From the NCBI GenBank assembly GCA_947311845.1, contig CAMZMU010000020.1, positions 35,811,398 through 35,875,397 of the forward strand: a DNA stretch of 64,000 nucleotides, written 5' to 3'. Under the pieces are notes generated by a model, which was not told the DNA's origin, did no database searches, and worked only from the letters and a program-made list of their open reading frames with translations. The DNA is from Poa pratensis. Lineage: Eukaryota > Streptophyta > Magnoliopsida > Poales > Poaceae. Of the stretch, positions 32,694 through 42,385 are shown one piece after another; position 1 is the first letter of the stretch; each line of letters begins with the position of its first letter. Position numbers and translations under genes: made by a program.

Positions 32694-35276
32694 TCAGGAA
32701 GATACTCCCCCTGACTCTTGCAAATTCCGAAGCCGTTGCATACCAATCCCATGAATGTATTTCTGGAATGTTGAAGTTGGTAGAGACTTCGTGAAAAGAT
32801 CAGCGAGATTATCACATGATTTAACTTGCAAGATGTTGATTTCCTCACTTTTGGAGTTCATGAGGGTAAAACAATTTCGGGGCAATATGCTTAGTGATAT
32901 TGCTCTTGATGTATCCTGTTTGCATCTGTGCAACATAAGCAACATTATCTGTGTAGATAATGATAGGTGATTCGAGAGAACCAACACCACATGACTAATG
33001 TATGCGGTTTGTCATTCCGTGAAGCCACACGTGTCAACTTGAAGCATTGTATCTTAGAATGATCGTGGTAGTATAGTCACCAGAGTCTATTTGAAGACAT
33101 CAATGGAGTGACAAATCTACCATGTATGTACACATTGTAGGATCATGTAAGTAGCCAATACCCGTGTCTAAATTGGAGTTCAGATTTCTCCGAAATTGAT
33201 ACAATATGTCAAGATATTTGGTGCCCTTGGAGATATCGAAAGATATTCTTGATCCCCTAACCAATTATGTTGGTAGGTCCAATGGCATTGAGATGTGGAA
33301 TATTATGTGCCAACATCTCTTCTCCATCTTCCTATGGATCTTTCTCTACTTCTAGAGATCGAACAATCCCTAGGAGATGAACATGACTTGTCTATATCAA
33401 GTTTCTCCAATTTTCTGGATATAGGCATCTTGGTGTACCATAATACTTGAGTGAAGGTGCTCGAGTTGTAGTCCCAAGCACTATTTGGGTTTATCCAGAT
33501 TCTTCATCTCAAATCCGTCTGTTAGATGATCACGTGGTTTGTCATTTAGGAGTTATCCTTATCTATGACATACACGCATGGGTAATCATCATGGTAGGAG
33601 TAAGCCTTGTCGGTAAGGAACTCACTACATCGGTTGTACCAAAATATACCGATAACAATAAGACTTGGAGTGACTTATTGATTTTTACACAATACATGTT
33701 GCATTTCTGTTTCGATTCGGACAGAGATTCCATTGGGAACCATACATGTCGGAATCTAGTGATCCACATGGATATGTTGTCACTACACCTATCAACTGCA
33801 CAGATAGATGATTTTGTACTGCCAATGATATATGTATCGGAACGAGATTTCACTCATGTCTGGAGAGTAGGTCTCGGATCTCTGCGAAAAACCCGACCTT
33901 ATGCTACAAGCCTTGCTTTCTCACCACCTAGTATTTCTCATTCCGTTTCCGGAAGAAAAACACATTGAATAATCCCATAGGGAATTCATTTGTAAGAGCG
34001 AGGCTATATCTGCTTGGATTGCATCCTTTGATGAGTTCAGTCCTAGCAAGTGTGTTCACACTCTGCCATGGCCATGGTCTTTGGATCTGAATCATTATGA
34101 AGGTTGTTTGCAATCATACAAGAGATGTTTGTCGACAGTTGTAGGCTTTGGTTATATGATTCTCCAGAATCGATATAGTTGGAGCAAATATCATGCACCC
34201 ATGATGACTCTTCGTGATTTCCCAATACGCGTGAGTTTGGGTGTTCCGATGTCCCAGCCAGTGTGTGCAAGCTGGAGCTGGGGTTGTGGAGGTTTCCCTT
34301 CCACTGGGTGTATACTACCCATTAGGTGTTCATCAACGCAAGGTTGACTTGCATTTATTGATTTAGAGGAATTATCCTCGATATCCTTTTGTTGCTTTGT
34401 GAAAAGCTAGATCCAGGTTAGAGGCCGTACTACTCCCCCTCTTTTTATAAAACGGGAGTTGAGTGGTTTTTATTGGTACCTCCACTCTTTCGGGAGCATT
34501 TATAACTGGATTGAAGGATTTTGTAACACCTTTGAGATCAGTAAATGAATCTGGCAGGTTATTTGCATGTGTTGCAAATTTGTGAATCGAACGTAGAGTC
34601 CTGATTCTTGAGTACGTGGGTATGAGGAGGAACGTGAAGTCCCAGTTGATTTCCTGGCATTCGATGTGGTACTTGAAGTCTCCCCTAATGCCTAGAAATA
34701 ATCCTCCTTAAATATAAGCAATCAGCGTACTGGGCTATGAATACATCCTTTATGAGGGGTTCCAGGTACTTGTTGATTGACGGATAAGTACCCCACATAG
34801 ATCCCTAATATGTGGGCCCATGATGTATGCTGCGGTGGTGAGATCGGTACGCATGAAGTGCTTCCGAACTTACGCAGATGGGAAATGCTCGGAGGATTTC
34901 ACGTATCAATTGCAGAGGGGAAGTACTGCTATATGCAGTTAGTCAATAGCAGCGTGTAAAACTGCATGACTCCAACGTGAAGTTGGCAAATTGCAATTCG
35001 TTAACATGGGTCGTGCAATGAGAAAAATCCTTTGATCAGAGATGGAACCAAAAACAATTGTGTATGGATACATAGGACATTGTGCTGAACTTCGATCCTC
35101 GGAGCCATGCACCAAATAGTGGAGGCATGTGAAGAGAATTCGGCAATGTTTGTCCATTCGAATTGAATTAATTTGATTTTTTTTTTGTCCAAACAATTGT
35201 TGGTTTTGGGACCACAAATATCACCTTGAATGCGTTTAAGGGACTGAAGTGATCTGTTGGCACAATATGTGCACAC
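32694..35276 (-). pseudogene. pol: Copia pol (integrase, reverse transcriptase, RNase H), heavily decayed
   Basis: On the - strand from right to left, the remains follow Copia order. At about 35001-35276 an integrase-like stretch reads ANRSLQSLKRIQGDICGP and, one shift on, AEFSSHASTIWCMAPRIEVQ, where an intact element would have an aspartate-rich catalytic core. At about 33930-34270 there are fragments of the linker and RT start (HNDSDPKTMA; FRKRNEKY). At 32694-32990 the C-terminal RNase H end is well preserved (EINILQVKSCDNLADLFTKS, then YIHGIGMQRLRNLQESGG). The catalytic YVDD of RT was not found. Stops, frameshifts and probable deletions are spread throughout, so no enzyme can be made. Confidence 0.8.
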
Positions 35277-35589
35277 AAAATCTCATGATAGGGAATGTGT
35301 AGCTCATGCAAAACATGACCGATGGAATTGCATTATATGCAACTTGTGCTACGAGTTGGATGTATGTGTAGTACAATCCAAACAATAGAGTGGGTACATT
35401 TTTATATACTTGGTCCACATCCATCGGATTGGCTCTCGTAGAAATCTATATATAGAATTGAAGAAGTTCCAATATGGAAATCTTTAATCAGATATATAAA
35501 ATGTATACAATCTTATTTATATCAGAGTGCTGATACAATATATACGTTCTATTACGAGAACACAAATGGACATTAATAAAACGACCACT

Positions 35590-36656
35590 AAGGAGATAGT
35601 GGGACTAGTTTAAGTCTGCAAACACTTTGGTTGAGGCGTGCTCAACCATCATGTTCTCCGTGCCTGTAGGGTCCTGTGACTTATGGAGAGTTATGGCGTT
35701 GCAAGGTCCAGTAGGAACATCTCGCGAATAAGCAGCTCCATTGGTGTCATCTGGAGGAAGGTTGAAGTTAGCTTCCAACCTTTTCCCTTGAGGTGCTTTG
35801 CATCCCTGGGATTGCTGATACAGAATAGCCAGATGCTTTGGGGTCTTGCACGTGTTAGTGAGATGCGTGTAGCAGCCGCACTTGTAGCAAAGCTTAGTTT
35901 TTTTTCAAACTCATGCTTTGCGGTGCCTTTCCCACGGTCTGAGTTTCTAGGCTTCATGTTCCGGTTGCGCTTTCGCTTACCATTGAAGTTCGAAGGCTTG
36001 CCGTTGAAGGCAGCATCAAACTTTTGCCCGTTCGCGACATTCATATGAAATTCAGGTAAAGGTTGAGAATCAACCGGGCGTTGAGAGCCATTCTTAGCGA
36101 GCAGCTCATCATGTTTTTCAGCCTGAAGTAATATATGAATAAGGTCGGAATAGACTTGGTAGTCGCGTGCACGGTACTGGTGCTGGAGGATCCTGTCAGA
36201 TGGAAGTATAATCGACAAAGTTTTTTCTATCTTCTCCGCATCAGTAGGTTTCTTCCCACAAAAGCGTAGCTTGGAACTAATTTTATGAACCTAATGATTG
36301 TACTCCCCGACAGACTTGAAGTCCTGGAGTCGGAGATGTGTCCAATCATGGAGTGCTTCAGGCATGACAACTGCCTTCTGCTGTTCATACCTCGTTTTGA
36401 GGGCCTGAAACAAGGTACTGGGGAATTCTTCCTCCAAGTAATCAGACTTGAGATCTGGATGAGCATGGTGCCTTATGATGTACAAAGCACCATATTTTTG
36501 CTCATCTGTCATCGGCGTGACTCCAGCCGGGAGTGAAACATCCGAAGCTTGGATTGTACGCACTAACCACGGGACGCAAGGGCGTTCTTTATGTCCATGA
36601 CCCATTTAGGATAGTTGTGGCTGTGTGAGAGCAAGTGCATAAAACTCTCGAGCCAT
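35590..36656 (-). pseudogene. gag: Copia gag (UBN2 type with CCHC knuckle), frameshifted
   Basis: The first ATG is at 36656. The early part includes TIQASDVSLPAG and TLFQALKTRYEQQKAVVMPE (UBN2-type capsid), broken by a stop at about 36291 after SVGEYNH. The next block (35691-36218) gives LLQAEKHDELLAKNGSQRPV and a basic stretch NGKRKRNRNMKPRN. After one shift, near 35890, the zinc knuckle pattern C-x2-C-x4-H-x4-C is readable (LCYKCGCYTHLTNTCKTPKH). At least three lesions separate these blocks. It is recognisable as capsid/nucleocapsid of a Copia element, but not functional. Confidence 0.85.
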
Positions 36657-37013
36657 CGTTTATCTATATGGGTAAACCAGAGAATATTAATTTCCATTTG
36701 GTAAATTAAAATCCATCATGGTTATGTCGTAATGAACGATGCAAAATATAGAAGTTTCAAGAAGTGGACTTGAACTCATTAGTGTGAACCTCAAATTGTT
36801 AAGTATGACACGTTGTAGATAATCTTCAAAAGAAATTTTGAAGTAGATCTAGCAGCATTAGCGGAGTATAAGATACTCACACTTCGAATGCCTTATGTCA
36901 TAACTTAATTAAAATGTATGGGAGAGCACATTGGCAATCATAATGTCAAAAATGACAAAATGTAGTCTTAAACAGTAGCGGTAGATAAATCTACATACTA
37001 CCTCATGATCCCA

Positions 37014-37320
37014 AAACATCAATTCGAAGAAATCACTTTAAATTTTGCATCTATATTTGCAAGAAATTGAAAATCTCAATTGCAAATAGACATGTTAATC
37101 TCAACATGTGTCAAACATGGAAATATATACATATCTTTAAATGATTCCGGAATACATCGTACTCGACAGAGAAAAAGTACTATAGATATACTAAATTTAT
37201 ATTTGCAAGAAATTAAAAATCTCAATTGCAAATAGACGTAATTAATCTCGACACGTGAAAAAAAAAACGTGGAAATATATTACATCAATATCTGGAATAC
37301 ATTTGTACTCAACAGAAAAC
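37014..37320. repeat. Internal duplication in the Copia leader, ~145-bp period
   Basis: TTTGCAAGAAATTGAAAATC with its following AT-rich context at about 37059 recurs at about 37203, each followed by words such as GGAATACAT and ACTC(G/A)ACAG. Non-coding. Confidence 0.65.
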
Positions 37321-37499
37321 AGTACTAAAAACATGTACTGAAATAAACAGGGTCTAAACAGAAATAAATTACTGCTAGAACTACTGTTATAAGACTAATT
37401 TGCTGAACTGAACTAGTACTAAGCAAATAGATACAGTATATACAGAGTAGACAGCAAGGTCTGCTGGTGTCTCCGCATGCACATGGCCACGTATGCAGC

Positions 37500-38390
37500 A
37501 ACCTGGTCAATCTAAGAGATAAAGGAGAGAGACTACGGAAATAAAATCCCATGCTCTCGATCCCCAATTCTCACGACTGAACCCCGGAGAGCACGAGGCC
37601 GGCCGGCCGCATATGCAATCACGGGCGACGGGAGAAGCTCCCACCGTGCCCTTCCTCGTCGGAGGATCCTCCAGGGAGCAGGGTCCCCGGGGCGACGCCG
37701 TTGGAGGCGCCGTTCGCGAGCCTGAGCGCGGCCGGGCTCCAGGTGCCAGCGCGGTGGCCGCGGCTGCTCGTTGGCGAGTCCGCCGACGGGCTGGACAGCG
37801 GGAGGCCGAGGGCCAGAAGGCGGCGGCGAGCGCCTGCGCGCAGTGAAGGAGGTGGCGTGGGAGGAGTTGGGGACGCCAGGCGGAGCACATCGGCAGCGGC
37901 GTGCGGCGAAGACGGAGGCGCGGCAGGGGCGCTCGTCATGCTCCTCACGCCGGAGCCGAAGGTGAACATGGAGGCTCCGGTCGGCGCGGATACGTAGGCG
38001 AGGGCGTCGCCCTCAATCTCGACAACCGCAGGGGTCGGAGACGGAAGGCGTGGCGCCATGGCGTTGGCATCGGCGACCGCGGCGTTGGTCGAGCCAAACT
38101 CGAAGACGGATGTGGGCGACTGCCCAGCGTCCACGCCGGCGGCGGAGCCTTACTCCTGCAGGGGCAGATAACCCACCCATGCGCAGAGCACCAGAACGCC
38201 GGTGGCGGCGCTGCCAGCGCTAGGACGGCGTCCTCGTCGGCCCTGTGCAGTGGCGGCGTCGGTCGTCGTCCCGCAGCAGGCGGCGAAGGTACATCGGTAG
38301 GCGAGGCATCTCACCTTTTCTTTCTTCGTGTCCTTCTTCTTCTTTCTTCCGGCGAGTTCGCCGGCGTCAGAATCGCTCCAGCGAGCAAGT
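37500..38390 (-). other. GC-rich segment in the Copia leader, possible captured gene piece
   Basis: A sharply GC-rich block sits between the PBS (about 38395) and the AT-rich part of the leader. A 171-codon ORF on the - strand (37619-38134) starts MDAGQSPTSVFEFGS and is alanine/proline/serine-rich. It has no recognisable domain, and the other frames are also open. The composition is that of a grass 5' exon rather than of a Copia leader, which suggests acquired host sequence. Not called as a gene. Confidence 0.4.
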
Positions 38391-38400
38391 GCTGATAACG

Positions 38401-38656
38401 TGTTCGAAGGAAAACTGAGAGCGATCGAAAGAGAAGCAGAATGAATCGAACTGTTGCTTATTCCATTGATGATCAGTATTTATACAAGGGGAACCGTCGC
38501 CTCAGACCGACATATGGAGAGGCGACGTTTCGAGAGCAACCGTCGGGAACGGTTTGTACAATTGCGGGAGCGTCGTGGCTGTTGCCAAAGGCAACTGCAC
38601 GGATATTACACAGGAAGGATTATCCCTTAATTATGTAAACTAATTAAATCCTAACA
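38401..38656 (-). repeat. 5' LTR of the Copia element
   Basis: 256 bp and, read on +, starts TGTTCGAAGG and ends ATCCTAACA. The PBS side is to the left (CGTTATCAGCAC on the - strand). Confidence 0.95.
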
Positions 38657-38661
38657 GATAT

Positions 38662-39157
38662 ATCCAATTCCGAACTTGACACCCGGATACGGTATAAACA
38701 TATGGTATGTTAAATAGCTTCGAGTATGGATTATCCGAAAATTAAATAGGATAATATTACGGTTTTAATCGGAACAATCTCATTTTCTATTGAAATGTCT
38801 AACCTAATAGAGCACAGTTTGTCGCTAGTGAGTTGTCGAGTTCATCTGTTGAATGACAACCTAGTCATTGTACTAGTCATTGTTGGGAATATGGAGTGCA
38901 TTTTGTTAGGTTACTAGGTTACTGAACAATAATTTTTTGTCGTTTGGTTTGATAAAGTACTTATGCGTGTACCTATCTGATTAATTTGGTTTCTGCCCTG
39001 AACCCGCTCCGTTTCCATTCTGAATCCACGACCACAAATATCCGTCTCCGAATCCACAACCTGTCATTATTCGGTCCGCTCCGAATCCGATGAGAAAATA
39101 TGGTAAAGGATATAGTATAGGCAAAATCTGATCCGATCCGATCTGTTTACACCCTAA
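38662..39157. mobile_element. hAT-like element, part 3 of 3
   Basis: Ends ATCTGTTTACACCCTAA, the inverted partner of 19435-19452. The subterminal region has repeated ATCCGATCCGATC-type words. No transposase. Together with the two other parts it forms about 590 bp. Confidence 0.6.
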
Positions 39158-39165
39158 CTATATGG

Positions 39166-39955
39166 TTGACCCTAATCTCACTTTTACCATTTGACCCGTG
39201 AAAATCTCAATCTTGTCACTACTATGTTGCACACTTCTCCGTTTTTCCATTATGTCTCATATTCTGTCAGCTGAAGTTGTTAGTTACATATAAAATCGCA
39301 GACCCACATGTCAGATCTTACATTGTGCTAGATCTACACATTTGAAAATAGGGTCCACTTATTAATTCTTTCCCCAACATTTTGGTCTTTTTCTATCTCT
39401 CGCTGCTAGCTCGCGTTGGTGGGTGGAGGCAGCCTTCTCGTTGTCCACATTGGTGGCAGAGGTTCCTAAAATCCCGCTAAGCCAAACCTTTTGTTGCATT
39501 TAGCAGTGGAAGCATGTTGGCGCGCGGTCTCGGTCCCATCGGGTGACAACCACCGATGCATCGGCATCGACAAATCGCTCCACAAAAGCCAAGAACTAGC
39601 CCTTGGCCTCCTCCTCGAGACATTGTGCTAGCTCGTCCCTCTCCTCCGTACCACCTCCCCTCTCCTACTCAAGTGGAGGCGAGATGACCATCGTAGTCAC
39701 AACAAGGGCCGTCATCTACCCCTTTCCCTTCAAGCGAGAGATCGTCAACTTTGTCGGTGATGATGCCTTCGCTGTTGCCGGATTAACCGACTAATCAACA
39801 AGCGCAATGGCAAGCGGGAGGCCCCATTGACAGGTGGAAGCTTGAGGTTGTACAAGGAGAGGGTGAAGAGTCCCCGCGATGAATGACATGGTGTGCTCAG
39901 AGGTGGGCGCCAGCGGGCACATGATGGAGTCCCGTATGGGCCCGAATGTGGCTGG
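39166..39955. other. Unassigned sequence left of the gypsy truncation
   Basis: No gene recognised. A 63-codon + ORF at 39603-39794 is proline/serine-rich at its start and unrelated to anything I know. The junction with the gypsy element lies near 39960. Confidence 0.35.
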
Positions 39956-39964
39956 TGACACGTG

Positions 39965-41652
39965 CTGTTGTGAACTTCGAAGCTGCCCTCCATGATGTTG
40001 TACAGGTCACGGTAGGCGATCATGTTATCTGCGATTGCGTCACAAGCCTTCATTGTTTGCTGCACCACCAAATTCGAGTCGCCGTAGATCATCAGTCGAG
40101 TGCACCCGAGTGCTTTAGCCATCCTCATGCCATGGATCAGAGCCTCATATTCTGCTTCGTTATTGGACGGGAACTCGAACCCATTTGTAGGATGTAGCGG
40201 AGCTTGTCGCCTTTTGGTGATATGAGGATGACACCTGCGCCTGCGCCTTCGTTTTTCTTCGAGCCATCGAAGTACATGGTCCAGGAATTGGACACATCTG
40301 GTGCTCCTGGGAGCTGAGCTTCAATCCACTCGGTGTGGAAGTCGGGTAAACTTGTGCTTTGATGGCCTTCGGGTAATCATACTTGATGTCTCTTGGTGCT
40401 AGCTCGATGAGCCATTTTGCTACTCGCCCAGTTGCATTGGGGTTTGTGAGGATGTCCCCGATCCCTGAAGTGCTGATTACAGTGATCGGGTGCTCGGAGA
40501 AGTAATGCGTCAGCTTCCTTGAGGACATGAACACGGCGTATGCCAGCTTCTGATAGTGCGGGTACCGCTGCTTTGATGTGGAGAGCACTTCACTCAAGTA
40601 ATAGACTGGACGTTGTATGCTTTGGGTGTGTCCCTCCTCCTGCGTTCGACCACAAGAACAGTGCTCACCACCCTATTAGTTGCAGAGACATAGGTATAGT
40701 GGCTCGCGTTCCCTTGGTGCTACGAGGATTGGAGGGCTTGTGAGGACTCGCTTGAGGTCCGTGAAGGCTGCTTCGGCTTCTGGCGTCCACTCGAACTTAT
40801 CTGCCTTCTTCATCAGTCGATAGAACGGGAGTGCTTTTTCGCCTAGCTTGCTGATGAATCGACTGAGTGCTGCTACTCTACCCGCCAACTTTTGCACGTC
40901 GTGGAGCTTTGAAGGCCTTTGCATCGTCAAGATGGCCTGTATTTTCTCCGGGTCCGCCTCGATTCCTCGAGCTGAGACTAGATACCCGAGGAGTTGCCCG
41001 GCTGGCACGCCGAACGTGCACTTCTTCGGGTTGAGCTTGATGTGGAAGCGTTTGAGGTTTGCGAATGTCTCCGCAAGTCATCGAGTAGCGTGCTTTCTTC
41101 TCTTGTGGTGATGACGATGTCATCTACATAGACCTGGACGTTTCGCCCAATCTGCTTCTTGAGGCAATCTTGCATCATGCGCTGATAGGTTGCGCCTGCG
41201 TTTTTGAGCCCGAAAGGCATTGTGGTGTAGCAGTAGACCCCGAGTGGGGTTATGAACGCCGTTTTTTCTTCATCCTCTTCCTTCATCCTTATCTGGTGGT
41301 AACCCGAGTAAGCATCCAGGAAGGACAAGCGAGCGCACCCGGCGGTGGAGTCGACGATCTGGTCGATTCGAGGTAGTGGAAAGTGATCCTTTGGACAGCA
41401 CTTATTGAGTGCTGTAAAATCTACACACATCCGCAGGATGTCTGTATGCTTCTTCTCTACAAGTACGGGGTTGGCCACCCATTGTGATTTCTTGATCTCT
41501 CTGATGAATCCTGCTGCGAGTAGCCTGTCGACTTCGGCTTCGACTGCAGTTCTTTTTGGGCCGGATATGCGGCGCATTGTTTGTTTGACTGGTTTAGCAC
41601 CTGGAAGTAGCTGGAGAGAGTGCTCGGCGAATTCCCTGGGAATACCTGGCAT
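39965..41652 (-). pseudogene. pol: Gypsy reverse transcriptase and RNase H, frameshifted
   Basis: 41652 to about 41080 carries the RT core: PGAKPVKQTMRRISGPKR, then FIREIKKSQWVANPVLVEKK, YSGYHQIRM, the FGLKNAGATYQRMM segment and the catalytic YVDDIVI. After one missing base near 41075 the frame continues with AGQLLGYLVSARGIEADPEK (connection) and FEWTPEAEAAFTDLK (RNase H start). Two further shifts near 40620-40690 lead to STSKQRYPHYQKLAYAVFMS, and a second RNase H-like domain follows (around 40300 to 39990: FDGSKKNEGAGAGVI, then YGDSNLVVQQ). Catalytic RT residues are present, but at least four frame losses make the protein impossible. Integrase is lost with the truncated end. Confidence 0.88.
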
Positions 41653-41867
41653 GTCTGCTGGACACCATGCAAATATATCCCAGTTCTCACGGAGGAATTC
41701 GACGAGCGCGCTTTCCTATGCGATAGGCAGACTCGACGAGACATTGACTGTCTTGGTCGGGTCAGTCGGGTGCACCTGATGCGATCTTGTGTCGTTGGTG
41801 GCACTGAATGCTCTGTCGACTGCCACCTTTTTGTGCTCTGGCATAAGTGTTCGATCGTTGGAGACCG

Positions 41868-42299
41868 CTAGATCGCGAGTGTTGCTTCCATGCCAAACAT
41901 CTCAGAGATTTTGCTGAATTCTCGGTCGCAAGAGTCAGACTTTTGGAAGTTCCCCTTGACTGTGATTACTCCTTTTGGTCCAGGCATCTTCAGCTGGAGG
42001 TATGCATAATGTGGCACCGCCATGAATCGAGCGAACGTCGGGCGTCCAAGTATAGCATGGTATTGTGACTTCCAGTCGACCACTTCGAACTCAATCGACT
42101 CTGTCCTGAAGTGGTGCTTGTCCCCGAACGTTACGTCGAGTTGTATGGTGCCCTCTGGGCTTATTGCTTTCCCTGGAACGATACCGTGGAAGGTATTTGA
42201 AGATCTTGGCAGGTTTTCGACTGACCTGTTCATTTTGCGGAGCGTATCTGCGAAGATGATGTTTATGCCGCTCCCACCATCCATGAAGACCTTGGACAT
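41868..42299 (-). pseudogene. Gypsy aspartic protease domain
   Basis: An open block with MSKVFMDGGSGINIIFADTL at its start. The aspartate-glycine-glycine-serine at the active-site position is the variant usual for Tat/Athila proteases rather than the D-T/S-G of other retroelements. ILGRPTFARFMAVPHYAYLQ follows as the C-terminal flap/ILG motif. It lies between gag and RT in the normal order. It is in a different frame from the neighbouring gag block, so the polyprotein is interrupted. Confidence 0.85.
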
Positions 42300-42385
42300 G
42301 GCGTAGCCTCCAATTTGCGCGTCGAGTACCAGAGCAGAGTGCCCTGGTCGAACAACCGATGGAGGGTGGTCCTCTTTGCTGAAGC

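Larger units (their letters stand above)
32068..38656 (-). mobile_element. Copia LTR retrotransposon, full length but coding-dead, 6.6 kb
   Basis: The 5-bp duplication gatat lies at 32063-32067 and 38657-38661. The LTRs are 256 bp each (32068-32323 and 38401-38656) with one mismatch noticed. Orientation is -: gag lies right and RNase H left, a purine-rich tract complementary to CTCCCCCTAAT abuts the left LTR, and the PBS-like TATCAGCA follows the right LTR. The gag, integrase, RT and RNase H regions are present in Copia order but broken by stops and shifts. The 1.7-kb leader between PBS and gag has a GC-rich, non-viral-looking segment. Confidence 0.95.

Noticed and set aside
33447..33968. 173-codon + ORF inside the Copia element
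   Set aside because: Complement of decayed Copia pol, which runs on the - strand; no domain on +.
37613..38395. Overlapping + ORFs in the GC-rich Copia leader
   Set aside because: All six frames are unusually open because of GC content; none has a recognisable motif.
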